From Symbiodinium natans (Eukaryota; Sar; Dinophyceae; Suessiales; Symbiodiniaceae), in NCBI GenBank assembly GCA_905221605.1, contig CAJNDS010002801.1, forward strand, positions 622,001 to 686,000: a DNA stretch of 64,000 nt. Reading direction: 5' to 3'. Of the stretch, positions 1 to 8,989 are shown in pieces (position 1 is the stretch's first letter; each line of letters starts with the position of its first letter). Made by a program: the position numbers and the translations under genes. The notes below the pieces were generated by a model. The model was not told where the DNA came from and did not search any database. It worked only from the letters and a program-made list of their open reading frames with translations.

Positions 1-62
1 GGACCCCAATAAGGTATCCCGAATACAGAACCATGCAAGTCATCGCCATCTTTTTTGGGCAG

Positions 63-112
63 CAGGAAGTACGTCCAGAACATCGATGCCGACTCCGAGC
101 AGCCTCTTGACA
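63..112 (+). CDS. Putative internal exon, unrecognised
   Basis: A T-rich tract ending in GGGCAG forms a plausible 3' splice site, and the DNA that follows reads in one frame as RKYVQNIDADSEQPLDRA. It lacks the low-complexity look of the repeat translations nearby. The next bases (GCTTGC) could be a GC-type donor, but the frame stays open a little further. It may belong to the same gene as the VPS13-like exons downstream, but nothing in the peptide proves it. Confidence 0.3.
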
Positions 113-333
113 GGGCTTGCTTGGGTCTTTTCGCAGCGTGCGCGTGAAGATTTCCTGGGATCAACACCCCAAAACGGCCCTATACACTCCTAGACTCCAG
201 CCTCAATCCCCATTAGCCCACCACAAGTTCTATGAGCAACTGAGCAAACCCCAACCCCTCGAACTGAGTTGCATGTATTGCACAGCAAATCTGGAACTGA
301 AGCACCGGAGGGTTAAGCACTTAGACGCTGTAA

Positions 334-696
334 ACCCGAAGGGTTCTGTCTGCAACTCTTCTTCAAGCTACTGTTGCAATACGAGACACGATCTACGAAT
401 GCTTGGTGGCCATCCCAGCATTGGCCTGCGATGCAGCCACTGTACGGTACGCTATGCGCTGGGAAACTGCAATCAATATTGATACGCGGAAAGAAATCTC
501 GCAGGCGTTGCGCGTGGAGCGCCGGGCAGGCTCCCTGTCGTGTGGCTGTGCGGGTGGCGAACTCGCTGAACTCGTTGTCTCCACCGTGCCGCCGTTGCCC
601 CGAATGGGCAGAGAGTGCATGCGGCTGGCCTTGGCTCGGATTGGAGGCAGGGCGGGTGTGGAAACTGTGCGTGACCACGAGATCTACACATGGTGA
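334..696 (+). CDS. Long exon-like open frame, unrecognised helical protein
   Basis: The frame is open from a TAA at 331 to the stop ending at 696 and encodes about 120 residues without telomere-repeat translation. It reads VLSATLLQATVAIRDTIYE at its start and continues with an amphipathic, mostly helical composition through the ALRVER stretch. There is no ATG near the 5' end, and an AAG followed by G at about 340 would serve as an acceptor, so I treat it as an internal or terminal exon. The last 50 residues are Arg/Gly-rich and may lie beyond the real exon end. No family was recognised. A second long frame overlaps it at 374-967 but looks less protein-like. Confidence 0.35.
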   Translation, partial: TRRVLSATLLQATVAIRDTIYECLVAIPALACDAATVRYAMRWETAINIDTRKEISQALRVERRAGSLSCGCAGGELAELVVSTVPPLPRMGRECMRLALARIGGRAGVETVRDHEIYTW

Positions 697-699
697 AGG

Positions 700-2399
700 C
701 ATGGAGGTGGTGGTTTGTGGCTCCTACCACTGCTGCGGTGCCGGTACTGCCCTGACCTCTGGCAGCAGCGAGCCGCGTGCCGGTGACGGAGTGTGCATCG
801 CACGTTGTACTACATGCAGAGGCTGCAAGGTTTTGCAGCAAACTGAACGTTCAGCACGCGCCCAACTTGGCGCTGAAAAGTCACATTGTCCCGAACACAT
901 GCAAGAACTCAACAGTCGGCTGGCGCAAGTCTGCCTTGCTTGCGGTTGCAACTTGAATGCCCCCTGATTGAAGCCCTGATGAGGGACCCATGTTGCTCTA
1001 GTTGCGGTCAAAAGCTAGGCAGGGGCCTGTTCCTGCGATGGACAGGCCTCATTCAGGGTTTCTCCGCTGCTCGTTGCAAGCCCGCTTTTGAGTAGAGGGC
1101 ATCGGGGCTGCAGGGGTTAGGCGTGTTGTCGGGTTTCGGCCTTGTGTTTTGGGGTTTAGTTTAGGCTCGGGGACATCCAGGTTGCGATTCGTGGTCGGCG
1201 AGATCCAGGTCGTGGGTGCTGAAACGGGAATCACGCAAGTCTTTCTGTGTCCAGCCCGAACAATTTCTGAATAATTGTTGACCATTGCCAAGCGTGCGAA
1301 TTGGCAAGCATAAGATCAAATTATGAAAAAGCCATAGGCTTTTAACACTGACCCCTGACCTCATTGGATTAGCAAGCCAGATGCGCCTCGACAGGGCATT
1401 TGCCAGCTGCCGGATCGCATGGATGGCTCCATGCTGACCAAGAAGCATCAGCATCCAGACGAGTGGAAGATAGTTTTCCATGTTCTCTTGCGTGATCATG
1501 CTGCACAGTAGGTGTTTCGGCCGGCTTACATGTGTATGTTCCCAACCCATGATCTGAAAATTTGCCCACTTTCATTGGACGACGCAAGGCATAAAGCCGG
1601 GGTGCTTCGCCAGGAGTCTCGTCAAGCGATGTGCCCATATGGAATCTTGACCCCAAGTCTGCCTAAAATGTGTACCTTGTAAACTTTGCACACGGGCCCC
1701 GAAGTCTTTACCCTGAAAGCCGAGAGCTAATGCATTGGGCTACTTGTATCGTGGCTGTACGCGGAGCTATAGGTGTGCTTGGCATACAGCGCATGGGATC
1801 AAACCATTTACTTGTGCTCCTACTGGTTTTTTGTTGGAGAAGTCCCGCTACTAAATACTGTAGGCAAGACCCATTGCTGAACAATCCTTCAGGGCTCAGT
1901 CTGCATGTTTTCGACTTCCATTTGGGAATGTTAGTGGTTGCTTCCAGCAGGCAAGATTCATGGGAACCTTCGCAGGAGCAGCCCGCTGTTATCTTGGCCA
2001 ACCATGGCGACAAGGGGACGCACTTTTTGGATATCCAGATCACGCGCGAAGCAACTTCTTCTCAGGCCGGTGGCCTGCTGAGGCGTTTTTAGGATGTTCC
2101 CTGAGCCCTAAACCCTAAATCCCTTGGTTCCCAAACCCGTAGCCCGAAGCGCCTGAACCCAAAAACTCCGAGGTTTATGGCTGCCTTAAACCCCAAACCC
2201 CAACAGCCCTAAACCCTTAAAATGTGGGTTTCGGGTTTAGGGTTACGGATTTACAGTTGAGGGTTTTTGCAGGGTTTAGGATGCACAGTGGAGGGTTTTT
2301 AAATAGGGCTCAGGATTTTTTCCAGCTTCGGGCTTAGGGTTCAGGATTTCTAGTCTAGGAGAACTTACGTAGAAGTGGAAGCCGCCGTGACTCGCACAG
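700..2399. other. Non-coding or unresolved stretch with scattered telomere-like units
   Basis: I found no convincing exon here. Open frames of 60-140 codons occur on both strands (for example 1670-2092 on +), but they start at non-ATG codons and their proteins show no domain. From about 2100 the DNA fills with degenerate CCCTAAA and then TTTAGGG units. Confidence 0.4.
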
Positions 2400-2478
2400 G
2401 ACCTTGTCTTGCCCAAGGCCGAGGTCCTCATGGACAAGCTGGATGTGACGGTTGACAACGCCCTTTGGCTTTCGAGTG
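2400..2478 (+). CDS. VPS13-like gene, candidate exon
   Basis: CTCGCACAG ends just before this exon and GTAACC follows it, so both splice signals are canonical. The 79 bases read DLVLPKAEVLMDKLDVTVDN and then ALWLSS in one frame, ending in phase 1. TTTAGGG-rich DNA lies upstream and CCCTAAA-rich DNA follows before the next exon. The phase does not join directly to the exon at 2819, so a small exon may be missing or one boundary is wrong. It is assigned to the VPS13-like gene by position only. Confidence 0.45.
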
Positions 2479-2724
2479 GTAACCCCAAAACTCTGCAAGC
2501 CCTGTAAAGTCGAAAAAAGCTCCACTTCCTCTGAGTCGGCAAACTGAAGGTTCGGGTTCAGAGTTCAAGGTTTAAGGGGTACTTTGAAGTGAAACGGCAT
2601 CGTCTTAAACCCTGAAAACCCCGACTTCGACAGCCTAAGCCTGAGCCTGTGAAAACCCCAAACGCCTCAGCCAACCCTCCAACCCTACCTCGAACCCCTC
2701 CCCAAGTAGCCTCTGAACTCTCAA

Positions 2725-2805
2725 GCCTAAACCCTAAACCCTAAACCCTAAACCCTAAACCCTAAACATTAAAACCCTAAACCCTAAACCCTAAACCCTA
2801 AACCC
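2725..2805. repeat. (CCCTAAA)n telomere-like array
   Basis: About ten near-perfect CCCTAAA units with one ACATTAAA interruption. The array ends about a dozen bases before the exon at 2819. Confidence 0.95.
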
Positions 2806-2818
2806 CACCGACCTTGAG

Positions 2819-2866
2819 GACTGGCTCGCCCCGCTCCTGAGCTGGCTGCAGAGGGCCATCCCGCAG
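2819..2866 (+). CDS. VPS13-like gene, short exon
   Basis: The exon follows CCTTGAG and reads DWLAPLLSWLQRAIPQ over 48 bases, with phase 0 at both ends. It then needs a GA-type donor (CAG|GAGCCG). GA donors are known in dinoflagellates. With this boundary it joins in phase to the exon at 3284. It is the first clear case in the window of an exon bracketed by CCCTAAA units on the left and TTTAGGG units on the right. Confidence 0.45.
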
Positions 2867-2884
2867 GAGCCGTGCCTCAGAATT

Positions 2885-3190
2885 TAGGGTTCAGGGTTTA
2901 GGGTTTAGGGATGGGGGTTTAGGGTTTAGGGTTTAGGGCTGGGATTTCGGGTTTAGGGTTTAGTTAGGGCTTTGGGTTAGGATTTCGGGTTTAGAGTTTC
3001 GGGTGTGAAAGTTTAGGGTGCTAGGGTTGTAGATTTGGGGGTTGAGAGGGCGACGTCCATGTGCAAACCCAAGCGGCCTGAAACTGGCCCTAAACCTCTG
3101 GGGTGTTGAGTCTCCGTGCTTCGGGGTGGCTTGAGCTTCGGGTTTCGGGTTTCGGGTTTCGGGTTTAGGGTTTAGGGTTTAGGGTTTCGG
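2885..3190. repeat. Degenerate TTTAGGG-rich intron DNA
   Basis: Mixed TTTAGGG, TTTCGGG and TTTGGGG units on the + strand directly after the exon at 2819, with a unique stretch of about 100 bases inside (3050-3150). A run of 22 G follows at about 3189-3210. Confidence 0.8.
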
Positions 3191-3283
3191 GGGGGGGGGG
3201 GGGGGGGGGGCTACTATAACCCAGGAGACTTTCCACGTCCCAGCCGATTCGGCAGATGTGCATGTCTGAATGTCAGCATTCAG

Positions 3284-3347
3284 GAAGCCATTGACGTGGG
3301 CTTGCAGTGGGACGAGGTGAAAGCGCGTGCCGGAAGGCGCAACAAGG
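3284..3347 (+). CDS. VPS13-like gene, exon
   Basis: CATTCAG gives a good acceptor. The exon reads EAIDVGLQWDEVKARAGRRN plus K and ends in phase 1 before GTTGAG. The single G left over joins the CG at 3770 to make a codon, so the frame runs straight into the next exon. The phase match is the main evidence for this junction. Confidence 0.6.
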
Positions 3348-3769
3348 GTTGAGTATGGGTTTTCTTCGCGAAAGATAGGGCTCTTTTGGGAACAGGAATG
3401 CAAGTACTACATGCTGGGATGGTTCGCCAAGGGCTTGTTGTCGAACCTAAGTCTACCCGTATTGCATGTTGGCATCCAGGCACACAGCCAAGCACTTGCT
3501 CTACAGCCCATAGCAAACGACGTGGTGGTCTGTGAAAACGGCCGCCCTCAACCCGAAGCAATGAACTGGGCATGATTTCATATGATCTCCAACCTGAAGA
3601 TGCAGGGCCATCGTGGCTGAGGGCTACACTCCGCCTGCTGTGCCCGCAATCGTGTCAGTTGCCGCTCGTCCGAACCAGCTTTCAGCACAAACTTCGGGCT
3701 TCCAAACCAATTTGAGCACTAAACCCTATAAACCCTAAACCCTAAACCCTGCGTCCTGAACTGAGCCAG

Positions 3770-4018
3770 CGTCGTCTCGGGAGATCCGTGAACAGGGGCT
3801 TGGCTCGAATCGTAGAAGGCTTAAGGCACTGCAGTTCATTGAGTTCAAACGGTACTCCGAGCCTACGTTGAAAGCTACCGAGGAGAAGCTGAAGCTATCG
3901 GAGATCAACCTCACCGTGTGGTGCAACTTGACTGCGATGTTCGCTTCAGCGAGACCAGCAAAGCTGCACCGGAACCTTCGCAGAGTCACAGAAGCCAAGC
4001 TGGCGTGGAGCTTGAAAG
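3770..4018 (+). CDS. VPS13-like gene, 249-bp exon
   Basis: This is the longest exon of the set. It opens after GAGCCAG and closes at AAAG|GTTGCG. The peptide contains LKALQFIEFKRYSEPTLKAT and LKLSEINLTVWCNLT; the second piece resembles the beta-rich strands of the VPS13 C-terminal region, where proteins typically read like 'L.ISPI.L.VS'. The remainder is charged and helical. It ends in phase 1 and joins the next exon across a 66-bp intron. VPS13 proteins bridge membranes at contact sites and carry lipids along a long hydrophobic groove; that role is inferred from the family. Confidence 0.65.
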
Positions 4019-4084
4019 GTTGCGCCCTCATTCATGGCGGTCGCAACCCTAAACCTTAAACCCCCATTCTGTCTTTTGTTTCAG
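4019..4084 (+). other. 66-bp spliceosomal intron
   Basis: It starts GTTGCG and ends TTTTGTTTCAG, with a strong polypyrimidine stretch. Even this very short intron holds CCCTAAA-type units in its 3' half. Removing it restores a GGC codon and keeps the frame open on both sides. Confidence 0.65.
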
Positions 4085-4198
4085 GCAGACTGCCGGTCTC
4101 CAGCCTCGACTTCCTGCCGGCGCCCGTGCGTGCGGTGCTGCGCGTGGTTTCCGTGGGCAGCAGCCGGCCTCGGAATGCGGTTCTAGGGTTTGTTGGCG
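4085..4198 (+). CDS. VPS13-like gene, exon
   Basis: Begins after TTTCAG and reads RLPVSSLDFLPAPVRAVLRV then VSVGSSRPRNA. The 3' end is uncertain: a donor at 4180 (phase 0) or at 4199 (phase 1) is possible, and only the second joins the next exon in phase. The Leu-Pro start and the run of beta strands fit the segment before the conserved C-terminal part of VPS13. Confidence 0.55.
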
Positions 4199-4393
4199 GT
4201 TTCTGTTGGGAGGGGGTGTTTAGGGTCCAAGAACCGAACAGTTTATCCATGGCTTCGATGGCACAGTCGAGTCTCTGTGACTGCACTGAAACGCATGGAT
4301 TCATGCTTGGGGCCTTGGGGGCTTAGGGGGCAGACAGTCGGGTTACAAGTGCAGCTTTTCTGCAATCACGCGTGCCCGCGAACCTCCACGCAG

Positions 4394-4463
4394 AGCAGCA
4401 TCCAGGCAACTTCACCCTGAACGGCGCAGGCATCCGTCTGCCCGAGATACTGGGCGGCACTAG
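4394..4463 (+). CDS. VPS13-like gene, exon with GA donor
   Basis: Follows CCACGCAG and reads EQHPGNFTLNGAGIRLPEIL then GGT when the G left over from the previous exon is included. In VPS13 proteins a similar phrase about a small loop or helix precedes the 'LGNP' region. Read through, it would stop at TGA 4471-4473. With a GA donor (ACTAG|GAAGG) it ends in phase 2, and the G at 4609 completes an Arg codon. I favour the splice, but a terminal exon is possible. Confidence 0.5.
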
Positions 4464-4608
4464 GAAGGATTGAATACAACCCCCCGACGCCTCAACAGGA
4501 GGTCCTAATGCACTGCATGAACCCTACAAACCTAAATTGCCCTATAGTTCCCTCAGCCCCTTAAGCCCTAAACTCTAAACCCTAAGCCCTAAGCCCTAAA
4601 CCGTCCAG

Positions 4609-4709
4609 GAAGCAGCTTCCTTCTTATCGAGGGGCCGTGGAGGACTATGCCATCAAGATTGGCCTTGAGTATGCGACATCCGGCTGCAGCGCAGATGGAA
4701 CTCCAAGGG
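4609..4709 (+). CDS. VPS13-like gene, exon
   Basis: CCGTCCAG precedes it and a GT within a G-rich run follows. The frame reads KQLPSYRGAVEDYAIKIGLE then YATSGCSADGTPR. The 1-base start and the phase-1 end both match the neighbouring exons (4463 and 5473). CCCTAAA units lie immediately upstream and TTTAGGG units downstream. Confidence 0.55.
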
Positions 4710-4970
4710 GTGGGGGGGGGGGGTATGGTTTAGGGTTTCGAGGGGTTTAGGGTTTAGGGTTTATAAGGGTTTAGGTCTTGTTTGGGTTTAGAGCTTCCGG
4801 GGGTTTAGAGTTTCTAGGGTTTTCTTGGGTTTGGGTTGAGGGGGCTTATCCTTGAATGTGCATGGGTCGGAAATTGAAGGGAGTTACAAGTACGAGCTGT
4901 AGGTATGCTTAGATCCCTACTTGGAACTACCCAGGAGCCTTCAAAAGGAAGGAAGTTGAGAGTGTAGGCT

Positions 4971-5022
4971 TGGAATGAGATGCAGGTCTTCGCTGATGCA
5001 GATCGACCCTTGCCTGCAATCG
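4971..5022 (+). other. Possible tiny exon, weak
   Basis: GAGATGCAG followed by GTCTTCGCTGATGCAGATCG reads VFADADRPLPAI. It is too short to judge and I have not used it in the chain. Confidence 0.15.
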
Positions 5023-5198
5023 AACCCTAACCTACTAAACCCCCCAACCTACCATACCCGCATAGGGAAGGATATTTTTGAAGACACTTTTTGGGTGGTT
5101 CTGAAGCAAACAGTGGTAGCTCCTATAGCCCAACCCTCTACCCTACAGCCTCGCGCCTCTTTGGTTTGACCGGCGGTAGCTTTTCCGTTGTGCTGCAC

Positions 5199-5325
5199 CC
5201 ATCACACACCCACACACCCACACACCAATGCGCCCACACACCCACACACCCACACCCACACACCCACGCACCCACACACCCACACACCCACACACCCACA
5301 CACCCACCCACCCACACACGCCAAG
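5199..5325. repeat. CACACCCA minisatellite
   Basis: About 125 bases of CACACCCA-type units (mostly CCCACACA and CCCACA) with one interruption near 5227. It generates long false open frames rich in His, Pro and Thr on + and in Cys, Val and Gly on -. Confidence 0.95.
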
Positions 5326-5472
5326 CTGCTGTGTGTTTGGGCTTCGGGATGTTCAGGAGGGCGCTTAGGGCTTGGGGCTTACAATCGGATTTAGTGGACT
5401 TCGGGCGTTTAGGTTTTGGGGGGTTTAGGGTTTTTTTTGGGGGGGGGGGCGGGTCTACAAGCGCATTTCTAG

Positions 5473-5553
5473 CAATGAGGGGTCCCACGAGGTTCATAAA
5501 ATCGGAAGAGACTGTCTTGGACCAGTTCTGGTATGGGCTGGGCCCTGGTGTGC
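5473..5553 (+). CDS. VPS13-like gene, exon
   Basis: Starts after ATTTCTAG. The G carried from 4709 plus CA gives Ala, then MRGPTRFIKSEETVLDQFWY and GLGPG. A phase-0 donor (GGT|GTGCCC) lets it join the next exon, but the frame stays open to about 5577, so the end is uncertain. The right flank is a pure CCCTAAA array and not TTTAGGG, an exception to the usual flank polarity. Confidence 0.5.
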
Positions 5554-5577
5554 CCGTACCATTTGAGGAGACCATGC

Positions 5578-5652
5578 ACACCCTAAACCCTAAACCCTAA
5601 ACCCTAAACCCTAAACCCTAAACCCTAAACCCTAAACCCTAAACCCTAAACC
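5578..5652. repeat. (CCCTAAA)n telomere-like array
   Basis: Ten to eleven perfect units, ending 12 bases before the next exon. Confidence 0.97.
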
Positions 5653-5663
5653 AGAAGCTCTAG

Positions 5664-5744
5664 GTGCTGTCGCTGCTGGGTAAGAGCTCTCTTCTCAACG
5701 GCGGCGCGATTCCTTTGGCCATGGGCCGGGCGCCGAGCTTTGTG
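5664..5744 (+). CDS. VPS13-like gene, exon
   Basis: Opens after CTCTAG and reads VLSLLGKSSLLNGGAIPLAM then GRAPSFV, phase 0 at both ends if the donor is GTG|GTTATT. The position in the chain corresponds to the conserved VPS13 segment that usually contains 'LG...LGNP.GL'. The GKSSLLN phrase looks like a P-loop but has no other GTPase motif around it, so I do not call a GTPase. Confidence 0.5.
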
Positions 5745-5903
5745 GTTATTTGGAGGGGTGGAGGGATGGTGAGGGTTTTGGGTTGCACTCTACTTCCCGA
5801 ACACGTTCTTTTCGGGTTACAAGTGCCGTGCACCTGCCAGCCGGCCGGGTGTAGGGTTGCGAGTCTTCGGCTGAGGTCTGGCTGCGTGCGGCTTAGGATG
5901 TCC

Positions 5904-5926
5904 GTTTTTTTTTTTTTTTTTTTTTT
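5904..5926. repeat. Poly-T tract
   Basis: Run of about 22 T followed by AAATTGATG. Confidence 0.9.
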
Positions 5927-6254
5927 AAATTGATGCGGGGTCCGACCTTATCACTTTCAACTCGGGATACTTCAAGATTCCGGGTTCAGGTCTTCTTGAA
6001 CTCTGGGCTGCGGAAGCCACAAGATCATATGAAGTAGGGTTCATGTTGCATCAAAGTTTTGGGTGAGGTGTATACAGAGCTCCTTAGGGAGACTGATGAC
6101 GTAGATGTTGGGGTGTCCTTCTTTGGGATGCGAGCAGTGAGATTCCTACTGCATCGCAGGTCGCTGCCCCCAACTGCCCTAAACCCGAAGCTCGCAACCC
6201 AAGCCCTGAACCCTCTCCAAACCCCAAAAGCAGAACACCAGCAACGAGCTGCAG

Positions 6255-6312
6255 AGGCGGCACGGCCGTTTCCATGGTGACCGACGGAGTGGGCACGACT
6301 CTTTGGCTCAAA
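6255..6312 (+). CDS. VPS13-like gene, exon with GC donor
   Basis: Follows GAGCTGCAG; read with two bases from the previous exon it gives GGTAVSMVTDGVGTTLWLK. This suits the VPS13 stretch 'GT.SL......G....A.K' that precedes the 'MDE.Y' motif. The donor is GC (AAA|GCTAGC), phase 0, and joins the exon at 6444. The upstream partner with the right phase was not found, so one exon may be missing between 5744 and 6255. Confidence 0.45.
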
Positions 6313-6443
6313 GCTAGCTGCCTTGATCAGCCCAGAGAGCTAAAACCTAAACCCCAATCCCTCAAACCTACGCCCCAAACCCTAAATCCTAAACCCTAAA
6401 CCCTAGAAGCTCCAAGTCCCTAAGCCCGAAAGTTCTGTGCAAG

Positions 6444-6494
6444 AGGACCATCCGGGGAGGCGCCGGAATGCTGCAGCATCTGGCCATGGATGAG
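6444..6494 (+). CDS. VPS13-like gene, exon with MDE motif
   Basis: The 51 bases after GTGCAAG read RTIRGGAGMLQHLAMDE with phase 0 at both ends and a GC donor (GAG|GCACCC). In VPS13 proteins a Gly-rich helix ends in a closely similar 'L.MDE' directly followed by a Tyr. The next exon (7102) begins Gly-Tyr, so the motif is completed across the junction. Confidence 0.65.
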
Positions 6495-6616
6495 GCACCC
6501 CCCAACTTATGGGGCTTCTCATCCCTTCTACGCAAACCTGAACCCTCAAGATCCGAAACACCAAGCCTTAGGGCTTAGGGCTCAGGGCTCAGGGTTTAGG
6601 GTTTAGGGTTTAGGGT

Positions 6617-6811
6617 TTGGGGTGGCTAAAGCTCCCAAGAGGCCCCAAAGCCACACACCCTGAGATGAGCTTCGGCGCCGGTGGGGGCGGTTCCTATGCT
6701 CCTTTTGCTGTCACGCGCCCACAAATGTGGATGAGCGATCCGGCTTTGGTTTTGGGGTTATTGGGTGCTGCGTACTGGACCCGCGAGATATCGGGTAGAA
6801 ATAAGGCCTGA
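6617..6811 (+). other. Open frame inside an intron, doubtful
   Basis: A 65-codon frame with MSFGAGGGGSYAPFAV. It lies between two exons that already join in phase, so it is more likely intronic or an alternative exon. Confidence 0.15.
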
Positions 6812-7101
6812 CGCATTGGGGCCCGCCAGCACAGCATGGTTCGGTTTCTCATGTTGTGAAAGTCGCGACCCTAACTTGTACCTTAATTCTCCTTAAATTA
6901 CGGTCACACGGCTGCTTGGGGGCCTCCACGCATAGGGGCTGAAGACCCGAGCTGCGAGCTTCTGGTTTAGGGTTTAGGATTTGACCCTCAACCCTACACC
7001 CGAAGCCCTAAGCCCTAAACCCTAAACCCTACACTTCCAAACCCTACACTTCCAGACCCTATAAACGAACCCTAAACCCTATCAACCCCTTTTTTTGCCA
7101 G

Positions 7102-7170
7102 GGCTACGTCCAACAGCAGCAGATCCACCAGGAGATGAAGGAGATCAACGGTGCCGTGGATGGCCTGAAG
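7102..7170 (+). CDS. VPS13-like gene, exon with GA donor
   Basis: CCCTTTTTTTGCCAG is the strongest acceptor in this gene. The exon reads GYVQQQQIHQEMKEINGAVD then GLK. The Gln/Glu-rich helix after 'MDE-GY' is what VPS13 shows at this point ('MDE.YQ..R......'). A GA donor (AAG|GAGGCG) gives phase 0 and brings GLK next to the EGVRGF of the next exon. Reading through reaches a TAG at about 7192. Confidence 0.65.
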
Positions 7171-7189
7171 GAGGCGCCAAGAGAAGCGT

Positions 7190-8245
7190 TTTAGGGTTTA
7201 GGGATTAGGGGTTCAGGGATGTAGGGATTTGGGATTTAGGGCTTAGGGATGTTTAAGGCTTCAGATTAAGAGGAGCGGCTTTGCACGGGAACTCGTTCTG
7301 TGTTGCTCTCTAAGTCTCCCTGTCTCCGTCCACCTTTGTCCCTTCTGGGCCTGTGCCCGCGAGGCTGGCAAGTCCCTTGCCACCGGCATGGAGGGAGCAC
7401 TGGATGCCGGAATGCAAGAGATGTTTCAGCAAAGGGGGGGATTTCCGAAATTCGGGGGTTTTGCGGAGCGGTGCATGCTTCCATCCCAAAGGGCTTAAAG
7501 CATTTTTTGGTGGGTATATTTGGCGTACCTTTTTAATGTGATATGCCCAAGTGGTTCCTTTGGTTGATAGCGCCTTGCAGGATTCGCATGGTCAAGTGCC
7601 CGTGGGCACTTCAATGCTAGGCTGGTTACCTTCAACCCCAATTTCTGCGGGCTGAAGTCTGTGCTTGTACAACACACAAGAATGTAGAAAGTCCCTACAT
7701 CATAAGCGTGGGAAAAGAAGAGTGCCCTGAGGACATATTCCGCAAACCGGTGGAAGGTGCCAAAGAGGACTGGCTGCAGGGACATAGAGAGAGGATTGGG
7801 CGTCATTGGGCTTGCAGCCTCAAGGGGGAATTCCGGGCGGGTTAAGGAGTTTTGATACGTGTTACGTATATGTAGACCCACATAGGTTGTAAGAGTTTGG
7901 CACGAGTTTGCGTCCGAGAATCCAATTTGAACAAGGCACCGGCCCGAATCCACCCGGAAGGTACTCTTGGGTTCAGGACCTCCAGTGGTTCCCTTTTCTT
8001 GCCTCTGCTGTGAGGGCTTTGAAGCCACAAAGGGGCATTTAGCAGTTCATGGGTTTTTCGCTTTACAGAAGCCCATATCCATGCTTGTTGCTTAACAGGG
8101 TTTCCAACCAAACAGTGGAAGTACCTGCTTGCAACGGCTCGTGCCGGATTTGCCCCAAGAAGCCCCGAGCCGTGGAAGCTTAGGGTTTCAGTGCCAGGTT
8201 CAGGGTTCAGGGTTTAGGGTGCTGATGCAAACCCCATGCTGCCAG
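7190..8245. other. Intron, no gene seen
   Basis: It begins with TTTAGGG variants. The middle is unique sequence with a 177-codon frame on - (7495-8028) that starts at GTG and shows no domain. I take the whole stretch as intron of the VPS13-like gene. Confidence 0.45.
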
Positions 8246-8291
8246 GAGGGAGTACGCGGCTTCGCCAAGGGCGTGGGCACGGGAATCGCAG
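8246..8291 (+). CDS. VPS13-like gene, diagnostic C-terminal exon 1
   Basis: Reads EGVRGFAKGVGTGIA and ends in one base. This is the clearest family signature in the window: VPS13 proteins carry 'EG..GF.KGVGKG..G...KP..G' in their C-terminal part. The acceptor is CTGCCAG. The only donor that keeps the motif intact is GC (GCAG|GCGTGT), which leaves phase 1; the GT two bases later would break the alignment. Confidence 0.75.
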
Positions 8292-8449
8292 GCGTGTCAT
8301 CAAGGTTTCCCCTCTTCGAGAGTTTTCGAGTCCCAACATGTGAAGCACCCATATTCGGGAGCCTTGCGGAGTGGTGGGCAGTAGTGGTTCACACACACTC
8401 CTTGAACCCCCTCCCTGATAGGGACCCTATAACATATCTCGGCGCTCAG
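8292..8449 (+). other. 158-bp intron with GC donor
   Basis: Starts GCGTGTC and ends GGCGCTCAG. It has almost no telomere-like units, unlike the longer introns. Confidence 0.6.
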
Positions 8450-8538
8450 GTACGGTGATCAAGCCCATCGTCGGTGTTGGACAGGCAACTTCTGACATCA
8501 TCACTGGCAGCTCGTCCAAAAATCGTTCAGTTCCTTGA
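8450..8538 (+). CDS. VPS13-like gene, diagnostic C-terminal exon 2
   Basis: With the G from 8291 it reads GTVIKPIVGVGQATSDIITG then SSSKNRSVP and stops at TGA 8536-8538. It completes the VPS13 'G...KP..G......' motif started in the previous exon. The protein may end here, which would leave out the PH-like tail of many VPS13 proteins, or splice onward before the stop; I see no clear donor. The N-terminal chorein part would lie before this window. Confidence 0.7.
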
Positions 8539-8933
8539 GAGTCGCGAGTACCCTAAGCTCAAGCTCTAGACCCTTTGGACCTTAAGCCAGAACCTCAAGC
8601 CAAAGCCCTAAACCATAACCCTAAACCATACTGTATTTGTTTATCTTGTCACACAACGTGTGCTACTATAATCCCTATCAGTATACATAGACCATACACC
8701 CTTCGTCCCCATGAGGCTATCTGAGGTAAACATCCTTACGTGCACCCTCCCCGCCCCTCCCTCGCCCCCTTCTCTTTCGGAATGGCGCTTCAACCCTGAA
8801 CCCTGAACCCTAAACCCTAAACCCTAAACCCTAAACTGCCCTAAACCCTAAACCCCAAGCCCTAAAAGCCTTCCCGAAAGGCCTTCCTGTGAGACCCTCC
8901 ACTGTGCCAAAAGGCATCTCCGCAGTGGCCACC

Positions 8934-8989
8934 ATGGACTCCACCGCGAAGCGCCGCCGCCTGGGACTCGGTGACTCCTGCGGCTTCGG
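8934..8989 (+). CDS. First coding exon of an unrecognised gene
   Basis: The ATG lies in GCCACCATGG, an ideal start context, and a TCCGCAG about ten bases upstream could be an acceptor in the 5' UTR. It reads MDSTAKRRRLGLGDSCGF; KRRR suggests nuclear or nucleic-acid binding but is only a hint. With a GT donor at 8990 it ends in phase 2 and joins the exon at 9458. TTTAGGG units begin immediately after it. Confidence 0.5.

Noticed and set aside
5138-5581. 147-codon antisense frame and overlapping + frames over the CACACCCA repeat
   Set aside because: Their length comes from the CACACCCA minisatellite and from CCCTAAA units, whose translations (NPKP, TLNP, GFRV) have no stops.
5664-5744. P-loop GTPase from GKSSLLN
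   Set aside because: No upstream Gly of a full Walker A motif and no other GTPase motif; the exon fits the VPS13-like chain by phase.
7495-8028. 177-codon frame on -
   Set aside because: It starts at GTG, has no domain, lies opposite the host direction and inside an intron supported by the VPS13 junctions.
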